In this document: positions 8,491 through 16,460 of the stretch, one piece after another
How positions within the stretch are numbered: the stretch's first letter is position 1
How the letters are laid out: every line of letters begins with the position of its first letter
From: Streptomyces coeruleorubidus
GTDB taxonomy: Bacteria > Actinomycetota > Actinomycetes > Streptomycetales > Streptomycetaceae
DNA: 64,000 bases
Reading direction: 5' to 3'
NCBI RefSeq assembly: GCF_028885415.1
Contig: NZ_CP118527.1
Location: forward strand, 8,680,001 to 8,744,000
Translations under genes and position numbers: made by a program
Notes under the pieces: model-generated
Database searches by the model: none
What the model saw: only the letters and a program-made list of their open reading frames with translations
What the model was told of the DNA's origin: nothing

Positions 8491-8952
8491 CTACGGCACG
8501 ACCGTCACCGGCCAGCGCCCCGCCTTCACCAGCCGTACCGCCACCGATCCGACGATCCGGTGGCCCGCCTGTTCGGACGCGCCCACGACCACCGCGTCCG
8601 CCTTGAGTTCGTCCGCCGCCTTCACCAGGCCGTTGTACGGGTCGCCGCGGAAGGTGTGGAACTCCCAGCGGACCTCGAATATCCCCTTGAGCCGCTCGGC
8701 CGCGTCCCGGATGTACGCCACCAGGTCCTCGGCGATCTCGTCGGTCGTCCCGGCCACCGGCGCCCCGAGCGCCGCGCCCGCCGCCAGCACCGGCTGCACG
8801 TACACCACGGCGAGCAGTGCGTGCTGGCGGCGGGCCAGGCCGGCGGCGTAGGCCGCGGCGCGCAGGGACGAGTCGGAGCCGTCCACCCCGGCCACGATCA
8901 CCTTCGGTCCGTCCGTGCCCCGTTCGAAGTGATGGGCGTGCTGTTCCGTCAC
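8491..8952 (-). CDS. Universal stress protein (UspA family)
   Basis: This 153-residue single-domain protein has VIVAGVDGSDSSLRAAAYAA at the start of the fold and the ATP-binding-type motif VVGASEQAGHRIVGSVAVRL near the C-terminus (a G-x2-G-x9-GS arrangement is partly kept). It ends in PVTVVP, as Usp proteins do. Members bind nucleotide and support survival under stress. It precedes the permease remnant on the same strand. Usp genes next to APC permeases are common, so the two were probably an operon before the permease was truncated. Confidence 0.9.
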   Translation of the reverse strand: MTEQHAHHFERGTDGPKVIVAGVDGSDSSLRAAAYAAGLARRQHALLAVVYVQPVLAAGAALGAPVAGTTDEIAEDLVAYIRDAAERLKGIFEVRWEFHTFRGDPYNGLVKAADELKADAVVVGASEQAGHRIVGSVAVRLVKAGRWPVTVVP

Positions 8953-8985
8953 GCTGCGAGGCTATCGAAGGCCACAGCTCCGGCT

Positions 8986-9054
8986 CTGAGCCCGCTGCTG
9001 TTCTTCTCCAAGTGGTGGCAACTGGAGGCCCTGTACCGGTCCAACGCCAAGCAG
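8986..9054 (+). pseudogene. Short remnant resembling a DUF2156/lysyltransferase C-terminus
   Basis: A run of about 20 residues, LLFFSKWWQLEALYRSNAK, resembles the conserved C-terminal part of MprF/LysX-type lipid lysyltransferases. It is not in a full-length frame. The rest of the 430 bp between the Usp gene (8952) and the deacetylase gene (9383) shows no gene, and presumably holds the deacetylase promoter. The match is from memory and short. Confidence 0.3.
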
Positions 9055-9382
9055 GGCTTCGTCTCCGTACCGTCGATGCGCAAGTTGCGGGGAAGCGGGC
9101 ACTCGAAGGACGGACAGCGGCCCGCCCCACGGAAGGGCCGCCGTCACTGGCGGCGCTCGGCCTCGCCGGAGGGGACGGGACCGAGCCCGCCGACCCCCTC
9201 GCCGGCCTGCCGCCGAGGTCAGGCAGGGCCAACAGGGGTGTCCGGACCTCCAGGTAGCGTGCCCTGTCGTTCCTTCTGATGCGCCGCCACTGACCCTTCC
9301 GCTTAGGCCGTTCGGGTGAAAAGGTGCCGCCGCACCGGTGTTGCTCAGGTGCGTCGGCCTTCCGCCGGGCGACTGATGAGTC

Positions 9383-10210
9383 ATGAAGAGTGATCAGTTG
9401 CTCACCCGGCGCCGGCTGTTGATCGCGGGCACCGGCGCCGTGGGAGCGGCCGCCACGGCCGGTGTGCTCACGGCGGTCATCGGAGAAGGCCCCGCCGGGA
9501 CCGTCCCGGTCGCGGGGCCCCAGGCCCGCCGCCCGCCCGGCTCCTCCGCGTACCGCCTCCAGCCCCTGACCGGATACGGCCCGCCGCAGGCCGCGCCCCG
9601 CCGGACCCTGGTACGCCGCCAACCGCTGCTGCGCCTCTCCGGCCGCGGCCGCACCATGGTGCTGACCTTCGACGACGGCCCCGACCCCCGCTACACCCCG
9701 GACATCCTCGACATCCTGGCCGAGTACGACGTGCGCGCCATGTTCTTCGTGTGCGGGGAGAAGGCCGTCGACAACAAGGAGCTGCTGGCCCGGATGGCCG
9801 ACGAGGGCCATGTCGTCGGGAACCACACCTGGTCCCACCCGCTGCTCACCCGCCTCACCCGCCGGCAGATCCGCTCCCAGATGGAACGCACCAGCGACGT
9901 CATCGAGGAGGCCTACGGCGAGCGCCCCGAGTGGTTCCGCGCCCCCTACGGCACCTGGAACCGCGCCGCCTTCCAACTGGGCGCCGAACTCGGCATGGAA
10001 CCCCTCGCCTGGACGCTCGACACCCTCGACTGGGCGACCCCCGGCGCCCGGACCATCGTCAACCGGGTCGAGAACGGCGCCGCCCCCGGTGTCGTGGTGC
10101 TCGCACACGACGCCGGGGGCGACCGCTCGCAGAGCGTGCGGGCCCTGCGGCGCTATCTGCCCGAACTGCTGGACGCCGGCTACCACGTCACCGTGCCCCG
10201 GCGGCACTAA
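9383..10210 (+). CDS. Secreted polysaccharide deacetylase (NodB/CE4 family)
   Basis: The 275-residue protein begins with a twin-arginine-like signal (TRRRLLIAGTGAVGAAATAG). The NodB domain has all five CE4 motifs: TFDDGPDPRYTP (catalytic and metal aspartates, about 95), HVVGNHTWSHP (H-x3-H metal site, about 150), RAPYGTWN (about 190), a tryptophan-rich DTLDWATPG, and VVLAHDAGG near the C-terminus. It would remove N-acetyl groups from cell-wall or extracellular amino-sugar polymers. Its TAA stop codon (10208-10210) is also the target duplication of the adjacent IS5-family element, so the insertion left the protein intact but cut it off from its original 3' region. Confidence 0.92.
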   Translation: MKSDQLLTRRRLLIAGTGAVGAAATAGVLTAVIGEGPAGTVPVAGPQARRPPGSSAYRLQPLTGYGPPQAAPRRTLVRRQPLLRLSGRGRTMVLTFDDGPDPRYTPDILDILAEYDVRAMFFVCGEKAVDNKELLARMADEGHVVGNHTWSHPLLTRLTRRQIRSQMERTSDVIEEAYGERPEWFRAPYGTWNRAAFQLGAELGMEPLAWTLDTLDWATPGARTIVNRVENGAAPGVVVLAHDAGGDRSQSVRALRRYLPELLDAGYHVTVPRRH

Positions 10211-11114
10211 GGGGTCCTTTCAGAATGCTGGGTGCTTGCGGGCGAGGGTCATGCAGTGGGCGAGCTGCAGGAAGGCGTCGTGCATGTCGTCTCGGGCGTC
10301 CCAGCGGGTGCGTAAGCGGCGAGGGCCGTGGAGCCAGGCGATGGCGGACTCGGCAACCCACCGCACACGGCCCAAGCCGGAGCCATGCGCCTGACCGCGC
10401 CGGGCGATCTTCGGGACGATGCCACGCTCACGTAGCCGACGGCGGTAGATGTCGTGGTCGTAGCCACGGTCGGCATACAAGGTGCGGGGCTTGCGCCGGG
10501 GCCGGCCCCGCTTGCCCCGCACCGGCGGCAGGCCGTCGACCAGCGGAAGGAGCTGGGTGACGTCGTTTCGGTGCCCGCCCGTCAACGACACCCGCAGCGG
10601 GGTGCCGTGCGCGTCGGTCAACACGTGGTGCTTCGAGCCCGGCCGTGCACGGTCAACCGGGCTCGGGCCGACTTTTGGGCTGCTTCGCCCCCGCTTGGCC
10701 TGCACGTGCGAGGCGTCAACGGTGACGCGGGAGAAGTCCAGGCGGTCTGCCGCCCGCAGCCGGTCCAGCAGCACCCGCTGGAGTTCCTCCCACACCCCGG
10801 CCTCCTGCCATTCGGCCAGCCGCCGCCAGCAGGTAGGACCGGAACCGAACCCCAACTCCTGCGGCAGGTACTCCCATTGGATTCCGGTGTAGAGGACGAA
10901 CAGCACACCCTGCAGCGTTTTGCGGTCATCGATCCGCTTGCGCCCCGGGTGCCGGAACCGCCGTTCATGCTTCGGCAGCAGCGGCTCGATCACCGCCCAC
11001 AGCTCGTCACTGACCTCCCACGGCTTGCGCCGCACCAGGGTCACCCCCAAGGAGCACGCACGGGATCACATACTTCTCCACCGTGCCACAAGAAGATCAT
11101 TCTGCAAGGAGCCC
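10211..11114. mobile_element. IS5-family insertion sequence, 904 bp, complete
   Basis: The inverted repeats are read directly. The left end GGGGTCCTTTCAGAATG (10211-10227) matches the reverse complement of the right end (11098-11114) at 15 of 17 positions. A TAA direct repeat (10208-10210 and 11115-11117) flanks it; it could be counted as CTAA. Such a short TA-containing duplication is usual for IS5-family groups. One transposase gene fills the element on the minus strand. The perfect duplication and full-length gene suggest recent insertion. Confidence 0.9.
10220..11044 (-). CDS. IS5-family transposase
   Basis: The DDE transposase is about 274 residues from a GTG at 11044 (a TTG two codons upstream is the alternative). 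The N-terminal DUF4096-type domain reads WEVSDELWAVIEPLLPK and GVLFVLYTGIQWEYLPQELG. The catalytic DDE triad is carried by TVDASHVQAKRG, YADRGYDHD and the glutamate of VAESAIAWLHGPRRL. The stop codon overlaps the left inverted repeat. No frameshift is needed, unlike IS5 relatives with two overlapping frames. It is probably functional. Confidence 0.93.
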   Translation of the reverse strand: MTLVRRKPWEVSDELWAVIEPLLPKHERRFRHPGRKRIDDRKTLQGVLFVLYTGIQWEYLPQELGFGSGPTCWRRLAEWQEAGVWEELQRVLLDRLRAADRLDFSRVTVDASHVQAKRGRSSPKVGPSPVDRARPGSKHHVLTDAHGTPLRVSLTGGHRNDVTQLLPLVDGLPPVRGKRGRPRRKPRTLYADRGYDHDIYRRRLRERGIVPKIARRGQAHGSGLGRVRWVAESAIAWLHGPRRLRTRWDARDDMHDAFLQLAHCMTLARKHPAF

Positions 11115-11115
11115 T

Positions 11116-11280
11116 AAGGGGCTTCTGATGGATCTCCGCGGCGTCGCGACGCCCGGCACGCACTCTCGCCGCACCGGACAAAAGGCCTAGTAGCTCCGCT
11201 ACGAGGCCTTCCGCCCGGCACGCCGAGAGCACGCACCGAACGCCGCTCCTTCTTCCACGGAGATCCATCAGAAGCCCCCT
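11116..11280 (-). repeat. 165-bp near-perfect hairpin, G-U compatible only on the minus strand
   Basis: The outer arms are GGGGCTTCTGATGGATCTCC plus one base (11118-11138) and its exact complement (11258-11278), extended to 11116-11141 and 11255-11280. A small asymmetric internal loop (11142-11145 and 11247-11254) leads to an inner stem pairing 11146-11194 with 11198-11246 and ending in a TCC loop. By hand alignment 73 of 75 stem positions pair in the minus-strand RNA, 14 of them as G-U. On the plus strand the same 14 are A-C mismatches. The hairpin lies just past the sortase stop on the sortase strand, and before the IS5 insertion it followed the deacetylase stop. It may be a large bidirectional terminator, a structured 3' RNA or a MITE-like palindrome. 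Confidence 0.85.
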
Positions 11281-11327
11281 GCACGTGAGACATGCCGTCG
11301 GGCCTTCGCCCGCCCGGCCGGGAACGC

Positions 11328-11996
11328 TCAGCGCACCTCGACCAGGCGGGCGAAGGCGACGACGTTGCCCTCGTAGCCGTTCTGCTGGGAGAAACCGCCG
11401 CCGCAGGTGATGACCCGCAGCTCCGCCGAGCCCTTGGAGGCGTAGACACGGTCGCCGGGGAAGTTGTCCTTCTCGAACACCTCGACGCCGTAGATCTCGA
11501 ACACGACGGTCTTTCCGTCCTGCCGGGCGACCTCGACGCGGTTTCCCTGCTTCAGGGCCCCGAGCCCGTAGAACACGGCGGGGCCCTGCTGGTTGTCGAC
11601 ATGGCCGACGACGACCGCGGTGCCCTTTTCGCCGGGGGTGACTGCACCGGTGAACCAGCCGGCCAGGTTCGGGTCCTCCGGGGGCGGCGCGCCGACCCAG
11701 CCGTCCGCGTCCAGGCCCACGGGAATCATCGGCGCGTCGACCTGGATCGCGGGGATCCTGACCCGGTCCGGGAGGGCGTAGGGGAGGGGCTTGACGACCC
11801 CGGCGAAGGTGTCGCCGGGCACGTGGCTGTCCGCCGCGGCCGCGGTCGCCGGCTGCGGCGGGCCCTCGTCGAATTCCCCCGAACCATTCCGGATGAGCGC
11901 GAGGCCGGTCAGCAGAACCAGCGCTATCACGCCCCACGGGGCGCGCTTCTTGCGCCGCGCCTCCTCTTCCGCCTCGGCCAGCTCGGACGCAGACAT
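11328..11996 (-). CDS. Class F sortase
   Basis: The 222-residue membrane-anchored transpeptidase starts at the ATG at 11996 (GAGGGG seven bases upstream). An acidic/basic N-tail is followed by one transmembrane segment, WGVIALVLLTGLALI (about residues 21-35). The sortase barrel then carries the catalytic histidine in VVVGHVDN (about 127) and the catalytic cysteine in LRVITCGGGF (about 198), with a late arginine in AFARLVEVR. Actinobacterial class F enzymes link secreted proteins to the wall, but their substrates are poorly known. Two small secreted proteins with C-terminal membrane anchors lie directly upstream and are the obvious candidates, although no clear LPxTG-like motif is visible in them. 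The large hairpin follows its stop codon. Confidence 0.9.
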   Translation of the reverse strand: MSASELAEAEEEARRKKRAPWGVIALVLLTGLALIRNGSGEFDEGPPQPATAAAADSHVPGDTFAGVVKPLPYALPDRVRIPAIQVDAPMIPVGLDADGWVGAPPPEDPNLAGWFTGAVTPGEKGTAVVVGHVDNQQGPAVFYGLGALKQGNRVEVARQDGKTVVFEIYGVEVFEKDNFPGDRVYASKGSAELRVITCGGGFSQQNGYEGNVVAFARLVEVR

Positions 11997-12369
11997 GGGC
12001 CATCCCCTCTCGACGCGGCCGTCGCCGTGTCGTTCGCGCATATCAGAACGCTAAGTGCCGCGCGCGAAAGCGGCGACGGGGCAGGAGCGAACGGGTGGAC
12101 ACGGGGCTGTCCGGGGTGGCCCAGGGCTGCCAGGGGTGGCCCCGGGGGCATGAAGTGCGCCATCCGAGTTGCCGCCGCGAGGAATTTTCTGACGGGGCGT
12201 GACCTGCGGCGATATCCGATTGCGAGGTTGTCCCGCGGTGCCTGCTCTCACCAGGACGGACCATTCCCGAAATGCGGGTCGGGGCTGGGCAACTGACTGT
12301 CTTTCTGGGAGGCGCTTTCTCGCCGATCGACCGGGGACGGGTCCCGGGGCGTCTTCCGCGGAGGTTCAC

Positions 12370-12858
12370 ATGCGTAACACTCGTGCCCTGGCGGTCGCCG
12401 GCGCCGCGGTCGCCGCCCTCGGCCTCTCCGCCCCCGCGGCCGTCGCGTGGGACACACCCAGCAACATCGTCGCCCTGCCCAGCACGATCGCCCGCGGCGG
12501 CCAGCTGACCATCACGGTCGACGGCTGCCCCAAGGGCGGCACGGCGACCTCCAATGCGTTCACGATGCCGGCGAGGCTCTCGCCCGTCTCCAGCCCCAAG
12601 GAGACGGCGAGGGGCACCGCCACCATCAGGAACAACGCCAGCCCGGGGCCGTACGACATCACGGTCACCTGCGACGGCAGGAGTCTGACCAAGCCCCAGG
12701 CCTTCACCGTCATCGGCGGTGTCCGCGGCGGTATCGGCGGCAGCAGCACCACCGGTGCGACCCCGACCGACATGGCCATCGGCGGTGGGCTCGTGGCCGC
12801 CGCGGTCGTCGGCGGCGGGGTGTTCTGGATGCGCCGCCGCGCCGAGCGGCGCGTCTGA
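12370..12858 (+). CDS. Secreted Ig-like surface protein with C-terminal membrane anchor
   Basis: The protein is 162 residues from an ATG with GGAGG six bases upstream. A signal peptide ends near APAAVAW (about residue 28). One beta-sandwich-like domain follows, with two cysteines (GCPKGG and VTCDGR) that probably form a disulfide. After a glycine-rich linker come a hydrophobic segment, MAIGGGLVAAAVVGGGVFW, and a basic tail MRRRAERRV. This is the signal-domain-anchor layout of wall-associated proteins, but TGATPTD before the anchor is not a standard sorting motif. It is homologous to the convergent gene at 12968. It is divergent from the sortase gene; the 373 bp between them (11997-12369) hold no other gene. 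Confidence 0.8.
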   Translation: MRNTRALAVAGAAVAALGLSAPAAVAWDTPSNIVALPSTIARGGQLTITVDGCPKGGTATSNAFTMPARLSPVSSPKETARGTATIRNNASPGPYDITVTCDGRSLTKPQAFTVIGGVRGGIGGSSTTGATPTDMAIGGGLVAAAVVGGGVFWMRRRAERRV

Positions 12859-12909
12859 CGCCTCGTTTCCCGCTCCTTCGACGAGCCGCCTCGCACGTGA
12901 ACGGTCATC

Positions 12910-12937
12910 GCCCCGGATCCCTCGACGGATCCGGGGC
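12910..12937. terminator. Bidirectional terminator-like hairpin
   Basis: Eleven-base arms GCCCCGGATCC and GGATCCGGGGC flank a six-base loop. It lies between the two convergent Ig-like protein genes, where a shared terminator is expected. Confidence 0.7.
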
Positions 12938-12967
12938 GCAGACTTCTTGTGCGACGCGCCGGGCGGG

Positions 12968-13495
12968 TCAGCCGGCGTCCTCGTCGGTGCGGCGGCGTGC
13001 GAAGTGGTACGCCGTGCCCAGCGCGCCGGCGATGAGCGCGGCGCCGAGGCCGATCTCCTCGAGGTCGAAACCGGCGAGGGTGCCGCCCTCTCCGGCGTGC
13101 ACGCCCTTCGACGGGTGGCGGTGGTGGTGTGCGGGGTGATGCGCAGGACGGCCGCCCGCGATGGTCAGGCGCGCGGTGCCGCTCGACTCGTCACAGACGA
13201 ACTCCACGTCGTACACGGCGCCGGGCTTGGCGTCCCAGTCGACCCTGGCCGTCGCCGACGACGTCTCCGGCGGGATGGCGACCACGTCGAAGACCGGTGA
13301 GAAGACCGCGGCCTCCCCCTTGCACGCTTCGTTGCGCTCCACCCGCAGCGTGACCTGGCCGCCCGCCGCGACGGTGGAGGGCTCGACGCTGAAGCCGAAG
13401 TCGGTCCGGATGGCCGCGCCGGCCGGTACACAGGAGGTGAGGGCGCCGGCGCCCAGCAGTACGGCCGAGGCCGAAGCTACGCATATCGCGCGCAT
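12968..13495 (-). CDS. Secreted Ig-like protein with lipobox-like signal and C-terminal anchor
   Basis: This 175-residue paralogue of the 12370 protein has a signal peptide ending in GALTSC, which fits a lipobox. The conserved PSTVAAGGQVTLRV opening of the Ig-like domain and two domain cysteines (EACKG and VEFVCDE) follow. A histidine-rich linker (HHPAHHHRHP) precedes a C-terminal membrane helix, GLGAALIAGALGTAYHF, and a charged tail. A lipobox and a C-terminal helix in one small protein is unusual. The histidine cluster could bind metal. It faces its paralogue tail to tail across a terminator-like hairpin. Function is unknown; location suggests the cell envelope. Confidence 0.78.
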   Translation of the reverse strand: MRAICVASASAVLLGAGALTSCVPAGAAIRTDFGFSVEPSTVAAGGQVTLRVERNEACKGEAAVFSPVFDVVAIPPETSSATARVDWDAKPGAVYDVEFVCDESSGTARLTIAGGRPAHHPAHHHRHPSKGVHAGEGGTLAGFDLEEIGLGAALIAGALGTAYHFARRRTDEDAG

Positions 13496-13719
13496 GGTGA
13501 ATCCTCCGGGTCCCCGAGGAGCAGCCGCGGACCTGTTCCGCTCACGTCATACATGCACCTCGATGCCCGAAACGCTAAGAACGCACGTACGGCGGCGCGA
13601 TCGCAGTAGCGCGAATGGGGCACACGTGTGGGCCATCAGAGGGAACCTCGTTGACGCGAACGGGGGACGGCGACGGTGTGTCGCTCGCCCCCCGGCCCGG
13701 TTCCGTGGTGCGGGTGCCG

Positions 13720-14484
13720 TCAGCCCCCGGCACCCGGGAAGAGGTTCAGGAACGGGTCCGCCGACGCGGTCACGCCCCTGCTGTAGGGCGAGTCGAAGTC
13801 CCAGATCAGGAACAGCAGGAAGGCGATCAGCGCCGAGAACAGCCCGGCGAGGACCAGTTCACGCGTCGTTCTGCGGATCTGGAGGGCGAAGATCATCCCG
13901 ATGGTGACGACGGCTCCGGTGATCAGCCCGAACCACACCACGCCCGGCATGGTCTCCCCGGTCGACTCCGCCCGGGCGATCCGGGCCTGGCTGGCCGCGG
14001 TCACCTGGTCGATGAGCGGCTGATAGGCCTGGGCCTCGAAGTCCGTCTTCGGCTGGTAGTCGGTGACGTCCTGGCGGACGCGCGCGAAGAGCTCGCCGCC
14101 GCGCTCGGTGACCTGGCCCTTGTCGGCCATGGTGTCCCACTCGGTGGTGACGACGTGGCTCACATACGCATGGATGTCGTCCCGGATGCGGTCGCGTACG
14201 TCGTCCGGGTAGACCCGGACCCGCTCCGAGATCTCGTGCAGCGCGGTGGCCTCCGCCTGGACGTGGTCCTGGGCGGCGCTGCGCCCCTCCCACACACCGG
14301 CGATAGCCAGACCCAGGACGATCGCGTACACCACGCCGATCCACATCGTCATGTACTCGATGACGTCCGGTGTCTCGCTGGGGTCCTCGTCGTCGGACGC
14401 CGTGCGGTGGCGTACGAGGGTGATGACGACCACCACGGCACAGGCGGCCAGCATCGCGAGGATGAGAACAAGCCATTCCGGCAA
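13720..14484 (-). CDS. DUF4239-type integral membrane protein
   Basis: The protein is 254 residues from a TTG at 14484 with GGAGG seven bases upstream; no better start is in frame. Two N-terminal helices (LVLILAMLAACAVVVVITLV and a second near MWIGVVYAIVLGLAIAGVW) are separated from two C-terminal helices (WFGLITGAVVTIGMIFAL and LVLAGLFSALIAFLLFLI) by a soluble segment of about 110 residues. This four-helix layout with the WEGRSAAQDHVQAEATAL stretch is that of DUF4239 (bestrophin-like) proteins, whose function is unknown. It follows the proline-rich protein gene by 41 nt on the same strand. Confidence 0.75.
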   Translation of the reverse strand: MPEWLVLILAMLAACAVVVVITLVRHRTASDDEDPSETPDVIEYMTMWIGVVYAIVLGLAIAGVWEGRSAAQDHVQAEATALHEISERVRVYPDDVRDRIRDDIHAYVSHVVTTEWDTMADKGQVTERGGELFARVRQDVTDYQPKTDFEAQAYQPLIDQVTAASQARIARAESTGETMPGVVWFGLITGAVVTIGMIFALQIRRTTRELVLAGLFSALIAFLLFLIWDFDSPYSRGVTASADPFLNLFPGAGG

Positions 14485-14525
14485 GAGATGCCTCCAGGGC
14501 TTCAGGGATTCCAGAGCTTCAGGGA

Positions 14526-15158
14526 TCAGCGCGCGCGCAGCGCGGCGACGGCGACCACCGCGGGCACCGTGACGAGCAGGACGAAGGTGAGCGGCGACAT
14601 GGCGTTGCCCGCCGGTCGTGGCCGCGGCGCGGCGCGGTAGCGCGGGTAGCGCACGGGTGTCGCGGACGGACGCGGGGTGGGCTTCGCCGACGGCTTCGGT
14701 GCCGGGGCGGGGGGCGGGGGAGGCACGGGCCTGGGGGCCGGCCGGGGCGGCGCTGCCGGGCGGGGCGCGGGCGGCGGAGGCGGAGGCGGCGGCTCCGGTC
14801 TGGCCGTGGGGGGCGGTTTCGGGGGCGGGGGCGAGGGCGAGGGCGGCGGTGGTGTCGGGTCCGGCGTCGGAGTCGGCGTCGGTGTCGGTGTCGGCTTCGG
14901 CGGCGGGGGCGTCGGAGTCGGTGTGGGCGTGGGGGTCGGTGTGGGTGTCGGGCACGGCGGCTTGGTCGTCCAGGTCCTGCTTCCGGCGACCGCCACCGCC
15001 TCCGTGCCGTCCGGCCCCGTCGATGCGTACGCGCAGGAGTCGGCCACCGCCACTCCGGCCGGAGCGCCGACGAGCGCCCACGTCAGCGTCGCCACCGCCA
15101 AGGCCCTTGCGGCGAGGGCGGATTGAGTCGATACGGGTCCATGCACGACGGAGATCAT
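14526..15158 (-). CDS. Secreted proline/threonine-rich membrane-anchored protein
   Basis: The protein is 210 residues from ATG 15158. A signal peptide ends near AGVAVADS. A short region with two cysteines (SCAYAS and PPCPTP) leads into about 110 residues of Pro-Thr dipeptide runs and poly-proline. A C-terminal helix, SPLTFVLLVTVPAVVAVAAL, follows with a short basic tail. Such rods usually hold a domain away from the membrane through the peptidoglycan, yet here there is almost no globular domain beyond the N-terminal 40 residues. The repeats make the DNA low-complexity on both strands, producing a long glycine-rich open frame opposite that is not a gene. It is probably co-transcribed with the DUF4239 gene. 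Confidence 0.75.
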   Translation of the reverse strand: MISVVHGPVSTQSALAARALAVATLTWALVGAPAGVAVADSCAYASTGPDGTEAVAVAGSRTWTTKPPCPTPTPTPTPTPTPTPPPPKPTPTPTPTPTPDPTPPPPSPSPPPPKPPPTARPEPPPPPPPPAPRPAAPPRPAPRPVPPPPPAPAPKPSAKPTPRPSATPVRYPRYRAAPRPRPAGNAMSPLTFVLLVTVPAVVAVAALRAR

Positions 15159-15417
15159 GATCCTTGTCCTGCCGGAATGTGCCGGAGCGCAAGGGGATTG
15201 CCCCGAAAGAGGGATAACGGGGTGCCGCCGGTTTGCTGGACGGTCGCCCGCAGGTTTTCGACGCGTCCCCGTGTGCGGTGACGGGCGCTGGCCGTCACAG
15301 GTTCCGGAAAGAAATTTGGCCGGTGGTTGAACACCATCACGCCTCCCATGCGTACTCATGACCGTGCGGCGGCGCAGCAGGGCGCTGCAACACCCTTGCG
15401 ATTATGGGGAGTTGACG

Positions 15418-16410
15418 ATGAAGACCTCCTGGCGGAGCGCCTCACTCGTGGCGAGCGCCGCGGCGGTCCTGGCGCTGACGACGGCGTGCGGTCAGGACAG
15501 CCCACCGGCGGCCAGCCAGAACGTGGGTGCCACGGCGGCGCCCGGGGACTACGGAAGCATCGGCTCGGGCGCCGGGAACGGAGTGGCCGGCAACGCGAGC
15601 GGCCAGCCGGCCGCGCCGAGCCCTTCCAGCCCGTCCAACCCCGCGGGCAAGTTGTCCGTCGCCACCGCCGAAGAGGTCGGCAAGGTGGTGACCGACAGTC
15701 TGGGACTCACCCTGTACCGGTTCGACCAGGACACCGACCAGCCGCCCAAGTCGAACTGCGACGGCGACTGCGCCAAGACCTGGCCGCCGGTGCCCGCGGA
15801 CGACGCCGAGGCCGGCGAGGGCATCGACAAGTCGCTGCTCGGTTCGGTCACCCGGGCCGACGGCACCAAGCAGCTGACCGTCGCCGGCTGGCCGGCCTAC
15901 CGCTACGCCAAGGACGTCAACGCCGGTGACGTCAAGGGCCAGGGCGTGGGCGGCAAGTGGTACGCGCTGGCCCCCGACGGCAAGAAGGCCCAGGGCGGCG
16001 GGGCCGGCGGCGAGGGCACCGAGGCGCTGCCCGGGCTGTCCACCCGCAACGACCCCAAGCTGGGCGAGATCGTCATCGACAAGAACGGCATGACGGTCTA
16101 CCGGTTCATGAAGGACTCCCAGTGGCCGATGAAGACCGCGTGCACGGGGGACTGCCTGGAGAAGTGGCCGGTCGTCGCACCGGTCGACGAGAAGGACACC
16201 AAGGGGATCGACCTTCAGGGGTCCACGCCCAACCGGGGTTACGTCGTCTTCGACCGCCCTGACGGCATCAAGCAGCAGACCATCGACTGCATCCCGATCT
16301 ACACCTTCGCGGGCGACAAGAAGGCCGGAGACACCAACGGCCAGGGCGTCGGCGGTACCTGGTACGCGATCCGCCCCGACGGAAAGCCGGTCGGCGCCTC
16401 GGAGAAGTAG
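15418..16410 (+). CDS. Lipoprotein with secreted-repeat domains (Lipoprotein_15 family)
   Basis: The protein is 330 residues from ATG 15418. The signal peptide has a lipobox-like ALTTAC (about residue 24), then a Gly/Ser/Pro-rich linker. Two tandem copies of the secreted repeat follow, each with the pattern LTLYRFDQD / MTVYRFMKD, a CxGxC-type pair (CDGDCAKTWPP and CTGDCLEKWPV) and a closing GVGGKWYAL / GVGGTWYAI. The family is common outside the membrane of actinomycetes; its biochemical role is unknown. From memory it resembles S. coelicolor SCO0930, which lies close to rmdA there as here. A very strong terminator follows at 16461. Confidence 0.85.
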   Translation: MKTSWRSASLVASAAAVLALTTACGQDSPPAASQNVGATAAPGDYGSIGSGAGNGVAGNASGQPAAPSPSSPSNPAGKLSVATAEEVGKVVTDSLGLTLYRFDQDTDQPPKSNCDGDCAKTWPPVPADDAEAGEGIDKSLLGSVTRADGTKQLTVAGWPAYRYAKDVNAGDVKGQGVGGKWYALAPDGKKAQGGGAGGEGTEALPGLSTRNDPKLGEIVIDKNGMTVYRFMKDSQWPMKTACTGDCLEKWPVVAPVDEKDTKGIDLQGSTPNRGYVVFDRPDGIKQQTIDCIPIYTFAGDKKAGDTNGQGVGGTWYAIRPDGKPVGASEK

Positions 16411-16460
16411 AGAGAAACCTCCCCAGGGTTGATCATCTCGTCGACCCGACGGAGCCGACC

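Noticed and set aside
7940..10207. 755-codon minus-strand open frame spanning permease remnant, Usp region and deacetylase
   Set aside because: Only the last 174 codons are protein-like; the rest is out of frame with or antisense to the Usp and deacetylase genes.
11041..12003. Minus-strand open frame that reads through the hairpin and ends inside the IS5 element
   Set aside because: It overlaps the sortase gene in another frame and its start-to-stop path crosses the IS junction, so it cannot predate the insertion. A short peptide from the hairpin itself cannot be excluded.
14850..14960. Short periodic GT-rich repeats considered as a CRISPR array or minisatellite
   Set aside because: They encode Pro-Thr dipeptide runs; there are no spacers and no cas genes.
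14677..15126. Glycine-rich plus-strand open frame, possibly a glycine-rich surface protein
   Set aside because: It is the complement of the Pro/Thr repeat gene, which has a signal peptide, start site and membrane anchor.
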